Shown here: piece after piece, positions 50,784 through 59,843 of the stretch
Layout: each line of letters begins with the position of its first letter
Position numbering within the stretch: the stretch's first letter is position 1
Assembly (NCBI GenBank): GCA_934717745.1
Contig: CAKUZB010000010.1
Span: forward strand, 1 to 64,000
Direction: 5' to 3'
Source of the DNA: an uncultured Candidatus Melainabacteria bacterium
GTDB taxonomy: Bacteria > Cyanobacteriota > Vampirovibrionia > Gastranaerophilales > Gastranaerophilaceae
DNA: 64,000 nucleotides
Position numbers and translations under genes: made by a program
The notes under the pieces: generated by a model
Database searches by the model: none
What the model saw: only the letters and a program-made list of their open reading frames with translations
Told to the model about the DNA's origin: nothing

Positions 50784-53378
50784 TTATTTAGCCTTATCAA
50801 CGATTGATTCTACATAATTTCCGTTGAAATATTTGTTTGCAACTTCACGAACATCTTTTGATGTTACAGATTGAATTAATTTTTCGTATTGTTCTATAAA
50901 TTCAAAACCTCTGCCGGTTGCTTCATACATCGCTAATGCACCTGCTTTATCCAGATTTGTTTCCAGTGCGAGTACATATTGTCCGATAAGTTGAGTTTTT
51001 GCATCTTGAAGTTCTTTTTCGCCTACCAAATCACGTTTTAATATTCTAATTTGTTCAAATATTCCGTCTTGTGAAGTCTTTACCGTTGCCGGATTTGTCC
51101 CGATATAAATTGTGTATTTGCCTTTTAAAACACTTGGAGAAAAACCTGAACCAACTTGATATGCAAGTCCTTTTTGTTCTCTTAATTTTCTAAATAAACG
51201 GGAACTCATTCCTGTACCCATAAATGAATCAATAACCTGTAAAGTTGCGAAGTCTTTCAAGTTAGTTGTTCCGTCAGTTTGCCAACCAATAAAAATCCAT
51301 GCTGTTTGCAAATTTTTGATTGGAGTTACAACTTTTCTTGCTGAATTTATTTTTGGAATATCATTTTTATGTTGAGCATAGTCAAATTTTTTGCCTGTTT
51401 TTGAATTAAAAATTTCAGACATTTCATTAATTATTTGTTGCTTATCAACATCACCATTTACAGAAATAACCAGATTTTCCGGATAAAAAACAGTTTTATA
51501 AAAATCTTCAATTTGAGATTTTTTTATTGTTGGTAAAGATTTTTCCAAATCCTTTGATGTGTTTGAATAAATTGAACCGGCATAAATTTGAGAAGAGTAT
51601 TCTTCCATTGCTCTCTTGATTGGAACATCTCTACTTGCCTTGATGCTATTTAGCATAACTCTTTTAACCTTTGCAAGTTCTGCTTCTTCAAATGTAGCAT
51701 TATTTACAACCTCTTTTAATAAAGATAATGTCAAAGGTAATTCTTGTTTTGTTGTAACAACATTCAAAACAAAATAATCAGCAGTGCTTGACGGCATTAT
51801 TTGAATACCTTTTTCCTCTAATATTTTTGCAAGTTCAATTTGAGAATATTTTTTTGTTCCTTTTAACATTGCAGATGCCGTTAAACTTGCTACACCACAA
51901 GTTTTTTCTAAGAATTCGCCACCTTTTGCTCGAATTGCAATCGCAACTATGTCATTGTTATTATGTTCATTTAAAAGTAAAGTTGCACCGTTATCCAATT
52001 TATATTTTTCGGTGTTATATGCAGATTTCACAAATTTTGCAACGTGATTTGTTGAAGATTTTTCGCATTCGCAAGTTTTTTGCTCTATATAGTTTTCCGG
52101 AACAACAATTGATATTGCCGATTTATTTTCACCTAAATACTTTCTTGCAACACGTTTAACGTCATTGACTGTTACTTGATTTATATCTTCTAAATATTTA
52201 TTATAATTTTTAATATCGCCGGTTAAAATTGTTGTATATCCCATTTCAACTGCGATATTTGAAATGGATTCTCTTGAATAGTGTGTATCACGAGCAATAA
52301 TATTTTTTGCACGTTGAACTTCTTCTTCTGTTACACCATTTTGTTGAACCTTGTGAATTTCTTCAAAAATTGCTTTTTCTAATTTATTTTTGTTTTCAGG
52401 TTGAAAGTTAGTACTTATATAAAAAACACCATCGTCTTTGAATGAGCCATTACTTACCGAAATTGAATTTACAAGTTGCTTCTGTTCTTTTATAGTTTGA
52501 TAAAATCTTGAAGAACGCCCATCGCCAAGAATTGAGGCTAAAATATCAAGTGCAAATTCGTCTTTATGTACGGCATTTGTACCTCTAAAACCTATCATCA
52601 TATAACCTGAATCGCAAGGAAATTTTTCTAAATTAACTCTTTGTTGAGTAATTGGTGGTTCTTTTTTATAAATATTTTTACAAGTTTTTGAATATTTTTG
52701 AGAAAAGGCACGTTCAACTTTTTGTGCAACCTCATCAGGTTCAACATCACCGACTATAATTGTAACCATATTTGAAGGAATATAATGTGTACGATAATAA
52801 TTGAAAATTTCATCTCTGGTAATATTTTCAATAACTTCAGATGTCCCGATAACTTGTCTTTTGTACGGATGCACTTTGAATAACAATTCATTCAAATTAT
52901 CGTAAACCACGTCGCTTGGAGAATTTTTGTCTTTTGCAATTTCTTCTAAAACAACTTTTCTTTCTCTATCCATTTCAGCCTGAGGGATTGCAGGATTTAA
53001 AAGCATATCAGCATGTAAATTTAATGCTAAATCAAAATCTTTTGAGGGAAGTTTTATGTAATAGTGTGTAAAATCTTTGCTTGTGGCAGCATTTGTAACA
53101 GCCCCTTTAGATTCTAAAATTCTGTCAAATGTACCAACAGGATTTTTTTCTGTTCCTTTAAAAAATAAATGTTCTAAAAAGTGTGAAACACCTGTGTTTT
53201 TATCATTTTCATTAATAGAACCTGTCTTAATCCAAGTATCTATAATTACAATAGGGTTAGATTTAACCTGTTTTACAATAAGTGTTTGCCCATGATTCAT
53301 TTTATACACATTGTAATCAGATGCAAAAACTCCGGTACCTGCAATTATAACCAACAATAAAATTATATATTTTTTCAT
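50784..53378 (-). CDS. M16-family zinc metalloprotease, two-domain
   Basis: 864 residues with a signal peptide (1-19, LLLVIIAGTGVFA), so periplasmic or secreted. The first M16 domain has the inverted zinc motif HFLEH at 66-70 and a downstream Glu (VVLEEIAKDKNSP). The second half (from about 455) has the same fold order but no HxxEH (ASLTASAML), so it is the inactive partner that forms the closed chamber, as in PqqL-type fused M16 proteins. It likely degrades peptides in the periplasm. It lies 8 bp upstream of recG on the same strand. Confidence 0.92.
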   Translation of the reverse strand: MKKYIILLLVIIAGTGVFASDYNVYKMNHGQTLIVKQVKSNPIVIIDTWIKTGSINENDKNTGVSHFLEHLFFKGTEKNPVGTFDRILESKGAVTNAATSKDFTHYYIKLPSKDFDLALNLHADMLLNPAIPQAEMDRERKVVLEEIAKDKNSPSDVVYDNLNELLFKVHPYKRQVIGTSEVIENITRDEIFNYYRTHYIPSNMVTIIVGDVEPDEVAQKVERAFSQKYSKTCKNIYKKEPPITQQRVNLEKFPCDSGYMMIGFRGTNAVHKDEFALDILASILGDGRSSRFYQTIKEQKQLVNSISVSNGSFKDDGVFYISTNFQPENKNKLEKAIFEEIHKVQQNGVTEEEVQRAKNIIARDTHYSRESISNIAVEMGYTTILTGDIKNYNKYLEDINQVTVNDVKRVARKYLGENKSAISIVVPENYIEQKTCECEKSSTNHVAKFVKSAYNTEKYKLDNGATLLLNEHNNNDIVAIAIRAKGGEFLEKTCGVASLTASAMLKGTKKYSQIELAKILEEKGIQIMPSSTADYFVLNVVTTKQELPLTLSLLKEVVNNATFEEAELAKVKRVMLNSIKASRDVPIKRAMEEYSSQIYAGSIYSNTSKDLEKSLPTIKKSQIEDFYKTVFYPENLVISVNGDVDKQQIINEMSEIFNSKTGKKFDYAQHKNDIPKINSARKVVTPIKNLQTAWIFIGWQTDGTTNLKDFATLQVIDSFMGTGMSSRLFRKLREQKGLAYQVGSGFSPSVLKGKYTIYIGTNPATVKTSQDGIFEQIRILKRDLVGEKELQDAKTQLIGQYVLALETNLDKAGALAMYEATGRGFEFIEQYEKLIQSVTSKDVREVANKYFNGNYVESIVDKAK

Positions 53379-53445
53379 TACAAAATCCCCTTTTTATAGG
53401 GACATTTTAACTAAAAAAACAACTTGTTTCAACTAATCAACAGTA

Positions 53446-54249
53446 TTAATATAATAATTCTTTAATATCATTCTTATTAAGTTCATAAAGAGTGGTCAAT
53501 ATTTCAACGATTTCTTTTGATTTAAACTTTTTTTCTTTTAGAATTTCGATTTTGTCCTTAACTTCAGAAAGTTCATCACTCTTTACACCAAATGTCATTG
53601 CGACAATTTCGCCTTTAACCTCACCGGAAAAATGTTCAATGGCATTTTCAATATCGTCAATAAAAATTTCTTCAAAAAGTTTTGTTAATTCCCGTCCTAC
53701 CGCAACTTTAATACCTGATGAAACTTCTTGAATAAGTTTTAACGATTTGCACAAACGATTTGGAGAATCGTAAAAAACCATATTTGTGCGTTTAAATTTT
53801 TTATAAATATCTTGAATTTGTTTTTCAGTCTTTGGTAAAAAACCTATAAAAGTATATTCTTCTGTATCTCTGGGTACTTGCGATAAAAAGGTTGAAACAG
53901 CACAAGAGCCGGTCAAAGAAGTTGTTGAAATATTATTTTTTCTTAATTCTTCCAATAAAATTGACCCCGGGTCGCAAATTAAAGGAGTACCTGCATCAGA
54001 AACCAACGCAAGTCTTTTTCCCTTCTTTAATAAATCCAATATCATATCAACTCGTTCTCGTTCATTATACTTATGATATGAAAGTGTTTTTGTTTTGATG
54101 TCGTAATGATTTAAAAGTTTTTGAGTTACTCTGGAATCCTCACAAGCAATAATATCTACTTCTTTGAGAATTTCAACAGCACGAAAAGTAATATCTTTAA
54201 TATTACCTATTGGAGTTGGTACAATATAAAATTGAAATTTTCTTGCCAT
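53446..54249 (-). CDS. rsmI: 16S rRNA 2'-O-methyltransferase RsmI
   Basis: 267 residues. It methylates C1402 of 16S rRNA with S-adenosylmethionine. Seen: IVPTPIGNIKDITFRAVEIL, VDIIACEDSRVTQKLLNHY, LALVSDAGTPLICDPG and FIGFLPKTEKQ. No ribosome site precedes the ATG; a TAAAAT box ends 6 bp before it, so it may be leaderless. Confidence 0.95.
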   Translation of the reverse strand: MARKFQFYIVPTPIGNIKDITFRAVEILKEVDIIACEDSRVTQKLLNHYDIKTKTLSYHKYNERERVDMILDLLKKGKRLALVSDAGTPLICDPGSILLEELRKNNISTTSLTGSCAVSTFLSQVPRDTEEYTFIGFLPKTEKQIQDIYKKFKRTNMVFYDSPNRLCKSLKLIQEVSSGIKVAVGRELTKLFEEIFIDDIENAIEHFSGEVKGEIVAMTFGVKSDELSEVKDKIEILKEKKFKSKEIVEILTTLYELNKNDIKELLY

Positions 54250-54302
54250 AAATTAATTTTACAACAAATAAAATGTACAGAAAATTTAGGCAAAAATTTC
54301 GA

Positions 54303-55268
54303 TTATTTTTTATCTTTTACAACTTTTTCGTCAAAATAGCCAACCATAGAACGGAAGTTATTTAAGAATTGGTCGTAAGATAATTTATAAACTTTTGGCA
54401 TGTTTTTAACACTGTTTTTGTTTTGTTCAAGTTGTTCTCTCGGACAGCCGTCATTTAATAAATCTACTTCAAATTCTTTTTCAACACCATCTTTTGAAAA
54501 ATCAACATAACGTGGATTTACAAGATGAACTTCTTTTTTCTTGTTATCAACACCTTTTATTACATAATAGTGCATTCCACCAATGCCGTCTTTTGTTCCG
54601 CATAACTTTGAGCCGGCAACAAAACTATGTCTGTTTATCGGATAATCTCCAATTTTATCTAAAAGAGCAGTTGCTTCTTCTTTTTTTGAAGATAAAGAAC
54701 GCAAACTTTCATCGCCTAATGAAATTGGGTCTTTACCCGTTAAGTTTTTCATAAAATAACTTGCTAAATTATATTCTAAAGGTATTCCTTGCATAGTTAC
54801 ACTAGAATATGCCCTTACGTATGCAGGTTTCGATGAAAATTTATCTTGATATAAACAATTTGAAGCATGTTCTACTGCCCCAATCGGATTGAATCTACTT
54901 CTACCTGAAACTACCTCATAAGAAGTTGATGGGGAAATTTTATATGAATTTTTACCGTCATACTTATTAAATTGAACCTCAAAAGTATCACCGTCAGCAG
55001 AAGTTTTTATGCTCTTTTTAAGCATTTGTTTGCCAAAGCCTGATTTTGCCAAGGCTTTTAACGACGATACCAAATAACAGTCTGAACGAGTTACTTGAGG
55101 AGTTTTTTTAATATCATTAATTTGTCCGCCCGTAATTTTTTTGAAACCGTCTTTTGTCGGGTTCGAAAGTTTTGGATACAAGGCTTCTTCACTATGTTCT
55201 TTTACTTCCGGTTGCGATGAATTTTGAGCAGAAGTTTGCATCGCCGGATTATAACCTACAGAAATCAT
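54303..55268 (-). CDS. Calpain-like cysteine protease
   Basis: 321 residues. TRSDCYLVSSLKALAKSG at about 61-78 resembles the calpain active-site loop with Cys64; GGMHYYVIKGV gives His233; EVHLVNPRY gives Asn251. The Cys-His-Asn order and spacing match the C2 peptidase core. The first 35 residues are polar, Ser/Gln-rich and have no signal. Calpain-type enzymes in bacteria are often exported. It cleaves unknown target proteins. The GCAATTTTT-like element sits 26 bp upstream, as for other unusual genes here. Confidence in the fold is moderate. Confidence 0.72.
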   Translation of the reverse strand: MISVGYNPAMQTSAQNSSQPEVKEHSEEALYPKLSNPTKDGFKKITGGQINDIKKTPQVTRSDCYLVSSLKALAKSGFGKQMLKKSIKTSADGDTFEVQFNKYDGKNSYKISPSTSYEVVSGRSRFNPIGAVEHASNCLYQDKFSSKPAYVRAYSSVTMQGIPLEYNLASYFMKNLTGKDPISLGDESLRSLSSKKEEATALLDKIGDYPINRHSFVAGSKLCGTKDGIGGMHYYVIKGVDNKKKEVHLVNPRYVDFSKDGVEKEFEVDLLNDGCPREQLEQNKNSVKNMPKVYKLSYDQFLNNFRSMVGYFDEKVVKDKK

Positions 55269-55271
55269 ATT

Positions 55272-55303
55272 TCAATAAAAACATATGACATAAAAAAATT
55301 GCT
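55272..55303 (-). promoter_or_regulatory. Candidate promoter with AGCAATTTTT element
   Basis: Minus strand AGCAATTTTT (55303-55294), 16 bp, TATTGA (55277-55272), close to the ATG at 55268. Weaker form of the shared element. Confidence 0.35.
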
Positions 55304-55320
55304 AATTATTTTCGTAAATT

Positions 55321-55857
55321 TTAACTATTGTAAAACCAATCAATTAATGGGCGAATTTCACCCATCTCTCCGTCAAAATCTTTTAAAATTTCATCAATAT
55401 ATAAAACTTCTTTTACAGGTTCTGCCTCAAAAATACCGTTTTTAAATACTTTTGAATAATTTAACCCGTTGTTTGCACAGTATGGAACATTTACAGTCCC
55501 GTCTTTTTTTAGATGTGTAAGTCCGTGAACTCTACAAGTTAAACCTCGATGAGAATAGACCGAACAAGAACCCTCAATTAAAAATGGACATGTGTACTCA
55601 AATCTTTTTCCCTTAAATTGTTGTTTTTGCTCGTGAAGTTTTAGTATATTTTTTTTAATTGTTTCTTTAATCTCATCAGGAAGTGCTAAAAAGCCTTGCA
55701 TTAAATATCCCATTTCAATCCAAGAAAAAGGATATTCGCCAATTTCACAACACAATGAACAACCTTCATGACAATAAATATAGTCTTTATGTTGTTCAAA
55801 ATAAAAATCTATTTTTTTTTGAAATTTTTCTAAAAATTTTTCGTATTTAACTAACAT
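55321..55857 (-). CDS. YkgJ-family cysteine cluster protein
   Basis: 178 residues. CHEGCSLCCEIG, then CPFLIEGSCSVYSHRGLTCR, the Cys pattern of the YkgJ / Fe-S-oxidoreductase-like family that binds zinc or an iron-sulfur cluster. Role of the family is unsettled. A 14-bp palindrome ATAACAGATGTTAT (55858-55871) touches its start and could be an operator shared with divergent tpiA. Confidence 0.85.
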   Translation of the reverse strand: MLVKYEKFLEKFQKKIDFYFEQHKDYIYCHEGCSLCCEIGEYPFSWIEMGYLMQGFLALPDEIKETIKKNILKLHEQKQQFKGKRFEYTCPFLIEGSCSVYSHRGLTCRVHGLTHLKKDGTVNVPYCANNGLNYSKVFKNGIFEAEPVKEVLYIDEILKDFDGEMGEIRPLIDWFYNS

Positions 55858-55943
55858 ATAACAGATGTTATCATAAAACTTGATTATAAGGTATGTTTAT
55901 TTTAACATTAAGAGGTATAGAACATAAAATTAGGAGAAATAAA

Positions 55944-56732
55944 ATGTCAAGAAAACCTATTATTGCAGGTAACTGGAAAATGAACCTTTTACAAGCACAA
56001 GCAAAAGAATTATTCATGGGCATCGCAAAATATGCTGAAAATTATAAAGTTGAAGAATTACCAACTATCGTTATTGCTCCGACTTTCTTATCAGTAGGTG
56101 CTGTTGAAGGTATGAGATGTGATAAATGCAGACCATTAGTAAAAACTGCGGTTCAAAATTGCCACTGGGAAAATTCAGGTGCATATACAGGTGAAGTTTC
56201 TGTTGAAATGGCAAAAGATGCAGGTTGTGATTACGTAATCATCGGACACTCTGAAAGAAGACAATACTTCTCAGAAACAGATGAAATGATTAATAAAAAA
56301 GCAAAAGCAATACTTGCAGGTGGATTATTACCAATTATCTGCTGTGGTGAAACTTTAGAACAAAGAGAAGCAGGTGTTACAGATTCTCACATTGCAAGTC
56401 AAATAAAAGCAGCATTAGAAGGTATTTCTTCAGAAGATGTAGCAAAATCAGTTATCGCATACGAACCAATTTGGGCTATCGGTACAGGTAAAACTTGTGA
56501 TTCAGCAGAAGCAAACAGAGTTATCGCAATGATTAGAAATGTTGTTAAAGAAGTTGCAGGTTCTGAAGCATCAGATTCTATCAGAATTCTTTATGGTGGT
56601 TCTGTAAAACCTAATACAATTGAAGAACAAATGCGTCAATCAGATATTGACGGTGCTTTAGTTGGTGGTGCTTCATTAAAAATCGATAGTTTTAATGAAA
56701 TTATTGCTAATACAATGAAAACTATGGCTTAA
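55944..56732 (+). CDS. tpiA: Triosephosphate isomerase
   Basis: 262 residues. Interconverts dihydroxyacetone phosphate and glyceraldehyde 3-phosphate. Seen: AGNWKMN (catalytic Lys), IIGHSERR (His), AYEPIWAIGTG (Glu), and the phosphate loop ILYGGSVKP. I chose ATG 55944 (TAGGAG 8 bp upstream); the in-frame ATG at 55893 would add 17 residues unlike the family. Confidence 0.97.
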   Translation: MSRKPIIAGNWKMNLLQAQAKELFMGIAKYAENYKVEELPTIVIAPTFLSVGAVEGMRCDKCRPLVKTAVQNCHWENSGAYTGEVSVEMAKDAGCDYVIIGHSERRQYFSETDEMINKKAKAILAGGLLPIICCGETLEQREAGVTDSHIASQIKAALEGISSEDVAKSVIAYEPIWAIGTGKTCDSAEANRVIAMIRNVVKEVAGSEASDSIRILYGGSVKPNTIEEQMRQSDIDGALVGGASLKIDSFNEIIANTMKTMA

Positions 56733-56745
56733 TTAAATAATATTG

Positions 56746-56775
56746 TTAAACTGCCGGTGCAAATCGGCAGTTTAA
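56746..56775 (+). terminator. Hairpin after tpiA
   Basis: TTAAACTGCCG pairs with CGGCAGTTTAA, 8-nt loop, 11 bp. T-run weak, so it may only partly stop transcription. Confidence 0.6.
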
Positions 56776-56793
56776 TATAAAAGGAGAAAAATT

Positions 56794-57039
56794 ATGGCAC
56801 AACAATTTTCACAACAAGTAAAAATTAGAACAGGTCTTTATGTTTTTATAAAAGAAACAGTAAATCCGGTTGTTTTATATTTTGATAACCCTCAAGCAGT
56901 GTTTGAAGAATTAAAACAAGCAATGAAATCTGCAACTCCGGTTTTAATTGACAAACAAGCCAACGGACCTATCAAAAGATTATGTGTAGTTTCAAATCAA
57001 ATTAGAGGTTTAGCACTTCAAGATGAACAATACCAATAA
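56794..57039 (+). CDS. Small uncharacterised protein
   Basis: 81 residues, soluble. AAGGAG lies 7 bp upstream of the ATG. It overlaps the DUF177 gene by 17 bp, so the two are coupled. Pattern FSQQVKIRTGLYVFIKETVN, then DNPQAVFEELKQAMKSATPV, no known motif. The tight coupling to DUF177-rpmF suggests a role near ribosome assembly or fatty-acid synthesis. Confidence 0.7.
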   Translation: MAQQFSQQVKIRTGLYVFIKETVNPVVLYFDNPQAVFEELKQAMKSATPVLIDKQANGPIKRLCVVSNQIRGLALQDEQYQ

Positions 57040-57520
57040 AATTTTAATAGATGATATTGAAAATTCAGAAGATAAAATCTTAAAAATAAATTTTGATGAC
57101 GTAATTGAAGATATTCCTTCAAAAGAACCTGTAAAAGCAAACTTAACAATAAAATCTTTGGGAGATTTTATTGAAGTAACAGGAACAGTACGAGCAAACT
57201 TAACATTAGAATGTGATTTATGTTTGAAAGAATTTGAATATAAATTAGAAGAAGAAATTAATGAAACATTTGCGAAAAACAACTTATTAGAGGAATACGG
57301 ACAAGAAACAGAAATCAAAGAAGGACAGTTTGTTACAGATTTAGATGGCAGTAATGAAATAGATATTTATGATTTATTGTATCAATATGTAATATTAAAT
57401 ATACCAAATAAAAAAGTTTGTGGTATAAATTGTAATAAAGGGGTTTTCATCACAGATGAAGAATTTGTAGAAGAAGATCCAAGAATGGAAGTTTTTAAAA
57501 ATATTAAATTAGACAAATAG
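57023..57520 (+). CDS. yceD: DUF177 family protein (YceD-like)
   Basis: 165 residues. ECDLCLKEFEYKL and CGINCNKG are the paired Cys motifs of DUF177. YceD-type proteins accompany rpmF and plsX in most bacteria and help 23S rRNA accumulation. The rpmF gene follows by 14 bp, as usual. Confidence 0.88.
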   Translation: MNNTNKILIDDIENSEDKILKINFDDVIEDIPSKEPVKANLTIKSLGDFIEVTGTVRANLTLECDLCLKEFEYKLEEEINETFAKNNLLEEYGQETEIKEGQFVTDLDGSNEIDIYDLLYQYVILNIPNKKVCGINCNKGVFITDEEFVEEDPRMEVFKNIKLDK

Positions 57521-57534
57521 AAAGGTATAGAAAA

Positions 57535-57843
57535 ATGGCAGTACCAAAGAAAAGAACAGGTGCAAGAAAACAAGCAACAAGACGTTCACACTGGAAAGCA
57601 ATTAAACCGGCAACAACAAAATGTTCACATTGTGGTGCAACAGTATTAGCACACACAGTATGTACAGAATGCGGTTATTACAAAGGTAAAGCAGTTAGCA
57701 TTAAATCTGCTGATTACGTAGCAGAAGATGTTAAACCTGCAAAAAAATCTTCAGCAAAAAAATCAACAAAAAAAGTTGAAAAAAAAGTTGAAGAAACAAA
57801 AACAGAAGAAGTAACTGAAAAAGAAGAAAAAACTGAAGAATAG
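57535..57843 (+). CDS. rpmF: 50S ribosomal protein L32 with long charged tail
   Basis: 102 residues, while L32 is normally about 57. The first 57 are standard: MAVPKKRTGARKQATRRSHW, then zinc pairs CSHCGATVLAHTVCTECGYY. From about 66 the tail is almost only Lys, Glu, Ser and Thr (KKSSAKKSTKKVEKKVEET) and continues to the stop. Such a tail could bind RNA or be a low-complexity addition. Overlaps nothing; plsX follows by 23 bp. Confidence 0.93.
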   Translation: MAVPKKRTGARKQATRRSHWKAIKPATTKCSHCGATVLAHTVCTECGYYKGKAVSIKSADYVAEDVKPAKKSSAKKSTKKVEKKVEETKTEEVTEKEEKTEE

Positions 57844-57866
57844 TTTTTAAAATCTTAGAGGAATAG

Positions 57867-58922
57867 ATGACAAGAATAGCGATAGATGCAATGGGCGGTG
57901 ATCATGCACCTCACGAAATTGTTGCAGGTGCAGTGTGGGCTGCTTACGAATATAACGTACCTATTGAACTGGTTGGTAAAACTGAAGACATTCAACGAGA
58001 ATTAGATAAAATCAAACATAATGGCTTCATTTCTGACTGTGGACAAAAAGGTAGCAAAAAACGTATCATGGTTGATACGTCTAAACTTGATATTAAAATT
58101 ACTCACGCAGATGAAGTAATTGAAATGGGAGAACACCCCGGTCAAGCAATTAGAAAAAAGAAAAATTCATCTATCGTTTTAGGAGTAAAGGCAGTAGCAG
58201 ACGGAAGTTCTGATGCAATCGTGGCAGCAGGTTCAACCGGTGCAGCAATGGCATCAAGTTTATTCGGCATGGGTCGAATTCATGGAATCGCTCGTCCTGC
58301 TATCGCTGTTACTTTACCATCTATCAAAAAACCGGTTGTTCTTATTGACGGTGGTGCAAACAGTGATTGTACACCTGAAATGCTTTACCAATTCGCAATT
58401 ATGGGTATGGTTTTTGCAAGACAAATTCTGGGGATTAAAAATCCTAGAGTTGGTGTTTTGAATATTGGTGAAGAAGAAACTAAAGGTAATCAACTAGCCC
58501 AAGACACTCATAAACTTCTTGCATCAGAAAAAGAAAAATTCAACTTTGTTGGAAACATTGAAGGAAAAGAATTATTTATTGATGCTTGTGATGTTGTCGT
58601 TTGCGATGGTTTTGTCGGCAATGTTGCATTAAAAGTTCTTGAGGGAACAGGTTCTTTCTTATTCAAATTAATTAAAGAACAATTCTCATCATCACTTTTA
58701 GGCGGTGTTGTTGGACTTATGGCAAAAGTATTTTTAAATAAGATTTATCCAAGAATAAATTATGAAGAATACGGTGGCATGCTTTTATTGGGAGTAAAAG
58801 GTGTTACTGTTATTTCTCACGGCAGAAGTAAGGCTTACGCAATTAAAAATGCCGTAAGAGTAGCAAAAGAAGCCGTTGAAACAGGTTTGAATAAAAAAAT
58901 ATCAGAATTTTTAGGAGAATAA
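57867..58922 (+). CDS. plsX: Phosphate acyltransferase PlsX
   Basis: 351 residues. It makes acyl-phosphate from acyl-ACP for phospholipid synthesis. Seen: IAIDAMGGDHAPHEIVAGAV, SSIVLGVKAVADG, and DGFVGNVALKVLEGT. GAGGA precedes the ATG. FabD starts at the last base of its stop, so plsX-fabD-fabG are tightly coupled. Confidence 0.96.
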   Translation: MTRIAIDAMGGDHAPHEIVAGAVWAAYEYNVPIELVGKTEDIQRELDKIKHNGFISDCGQKGSKKRIMVDTSKLDIKITHADEVIEMGEHPGQAIRKKKNSSIVLGVKAVADGSSDAIVAAGSTGAAMASSLFGMGRIHGIARPAIAVTLPSIKKPVVLIDGGANSDCTPEMLYQFAIMGMVFARQILGIKNPRVGVLNIGEEETKGNQLAQDTHKLLASEKEKFNFVGNIEGKELFIDACDVVVCDGFVGNVALKVLEGTGSFLFKLIKEQFSSSLLGGVVGLMAKVFLNKIYPRINYEEYGGMLLLGVKGVTVISHGRSKAYAIKNAVRVAKEAVETGLNKKISEFLGE

Positions 58923-59842
58923 TGAAAAAAGTCGCATTTATTTTTCCGGGTCAAGGCTCTCAATCAGTTGGAATGGGCTTAGATTTGTATGAAAACTTTG
59001 AAACAGCAAAAAAAGTATATGAAACTGCGGATAAAGTTTTAGGCAAATCTATTTCAAAAGTGTGTTTTGAAGGACCTGATGAAGATTTAAAACAAACAAT
59101 TAACACACAACCTGCAATATTAACTACATCTATTGCAGCATTAGAGGCATTAAAATCTCAACTTGACATCGTTCCTACATATACAGCAGGACACAGTTTG
59201 GGTGAATATGCAGCATACTATGCATCTGGTGCTATCTCATTGGAAGATGCTATGAAACTTATTCAAAAAAGAGCAGATTTAATGAGCGAGTCAAAAGGTG
59301 GTGCAATGTCCGCAGTATTGAATTCAACAGAAGAAACAGTAAAAGAATGTATCGCACAAGTTGATGGATATGTTGCTATTGCAAACTATAATTCACCTCA
59401 ACAAATTGTTATTACAGGTGATGAAGATGCAGTAAAAAAAGCCGGTGAACTTTTATTAGAAAAAGGTGCAAGACGAGTTGTTCCACTTGCCGTTTCAGGT
59501 GCGTTCCACTCAGAATATATGAAATCTGCCGGTGAAAAATTTGGCGAATTTGTTAAAGAATTTGACGTAAAAGAAACTCAAATTCCAGTTGTAACAAATG
59601 TAGATGCAGAATTTACAACCTCAGACTTCAAAGAAAAAATGTCAAAACAAATTTATTCATCAGTTCAATGGACACAATCAATTGAAAAAATGATTGAAAA
59701 TGGAGTTGATACATTTATTGAATTTGGAAACGGAACAGTTCTTGCCGGATTAAATAAAAAAATTAATCCAACGGTAACAACATATAACGTAAGTAATAAA
59801 GAAACTTTAGAAAAAACAATACAAGCATTAAGCGAGGTTTAA
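58922..59842 (+). CDS. fabD: Malonyl-CoA:ACP transacylase FabD
   Basis: 306 residues. Loads malonyl onto acyl carrier protein. Seen: IFPGQGSQSVGMGLDLYENF, the nucleophile GHSLGEY (Ser), the His region (GAFHSEYM), and QWTQSIEKMI. Overlaps plsX by one base; fabG follows after 1 bp. Confidence 0.96.
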   Translation: MKKVAFIFPGQGSQSVGMGLDLYENFETAKKVYETADKVLGKSISKVCFEGPDEDLKQTINTQPAILTTSIAALEALKSQLDIVPTYTAGHSLGEYAAYYASGAISLEDAMKLIQKRADLMSESKGGAMSAVLNSTEETVKECIAQVDGYVAIANYNSPQQIVITGDEDAVKKAGELLLEKGARRVVPLAVSGAFHSEYMKSAGEKFGEFVKEFDVKETQIPVVTNVDAEFTTSDFKEKMSKQIYSSVQWTQSIEKMIENGVDTFIEFGNGTVLAGLNKKINPTVTTYNVSNKETLEKTIQALSEV

Positions 59843-59843
59843 A

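Noticed and set aside
51788..52159. 123-codon Leu/Phe-rich frame on the plus strand
   Set aside because: Shadow of the M16 protease gene, no ribosome site.
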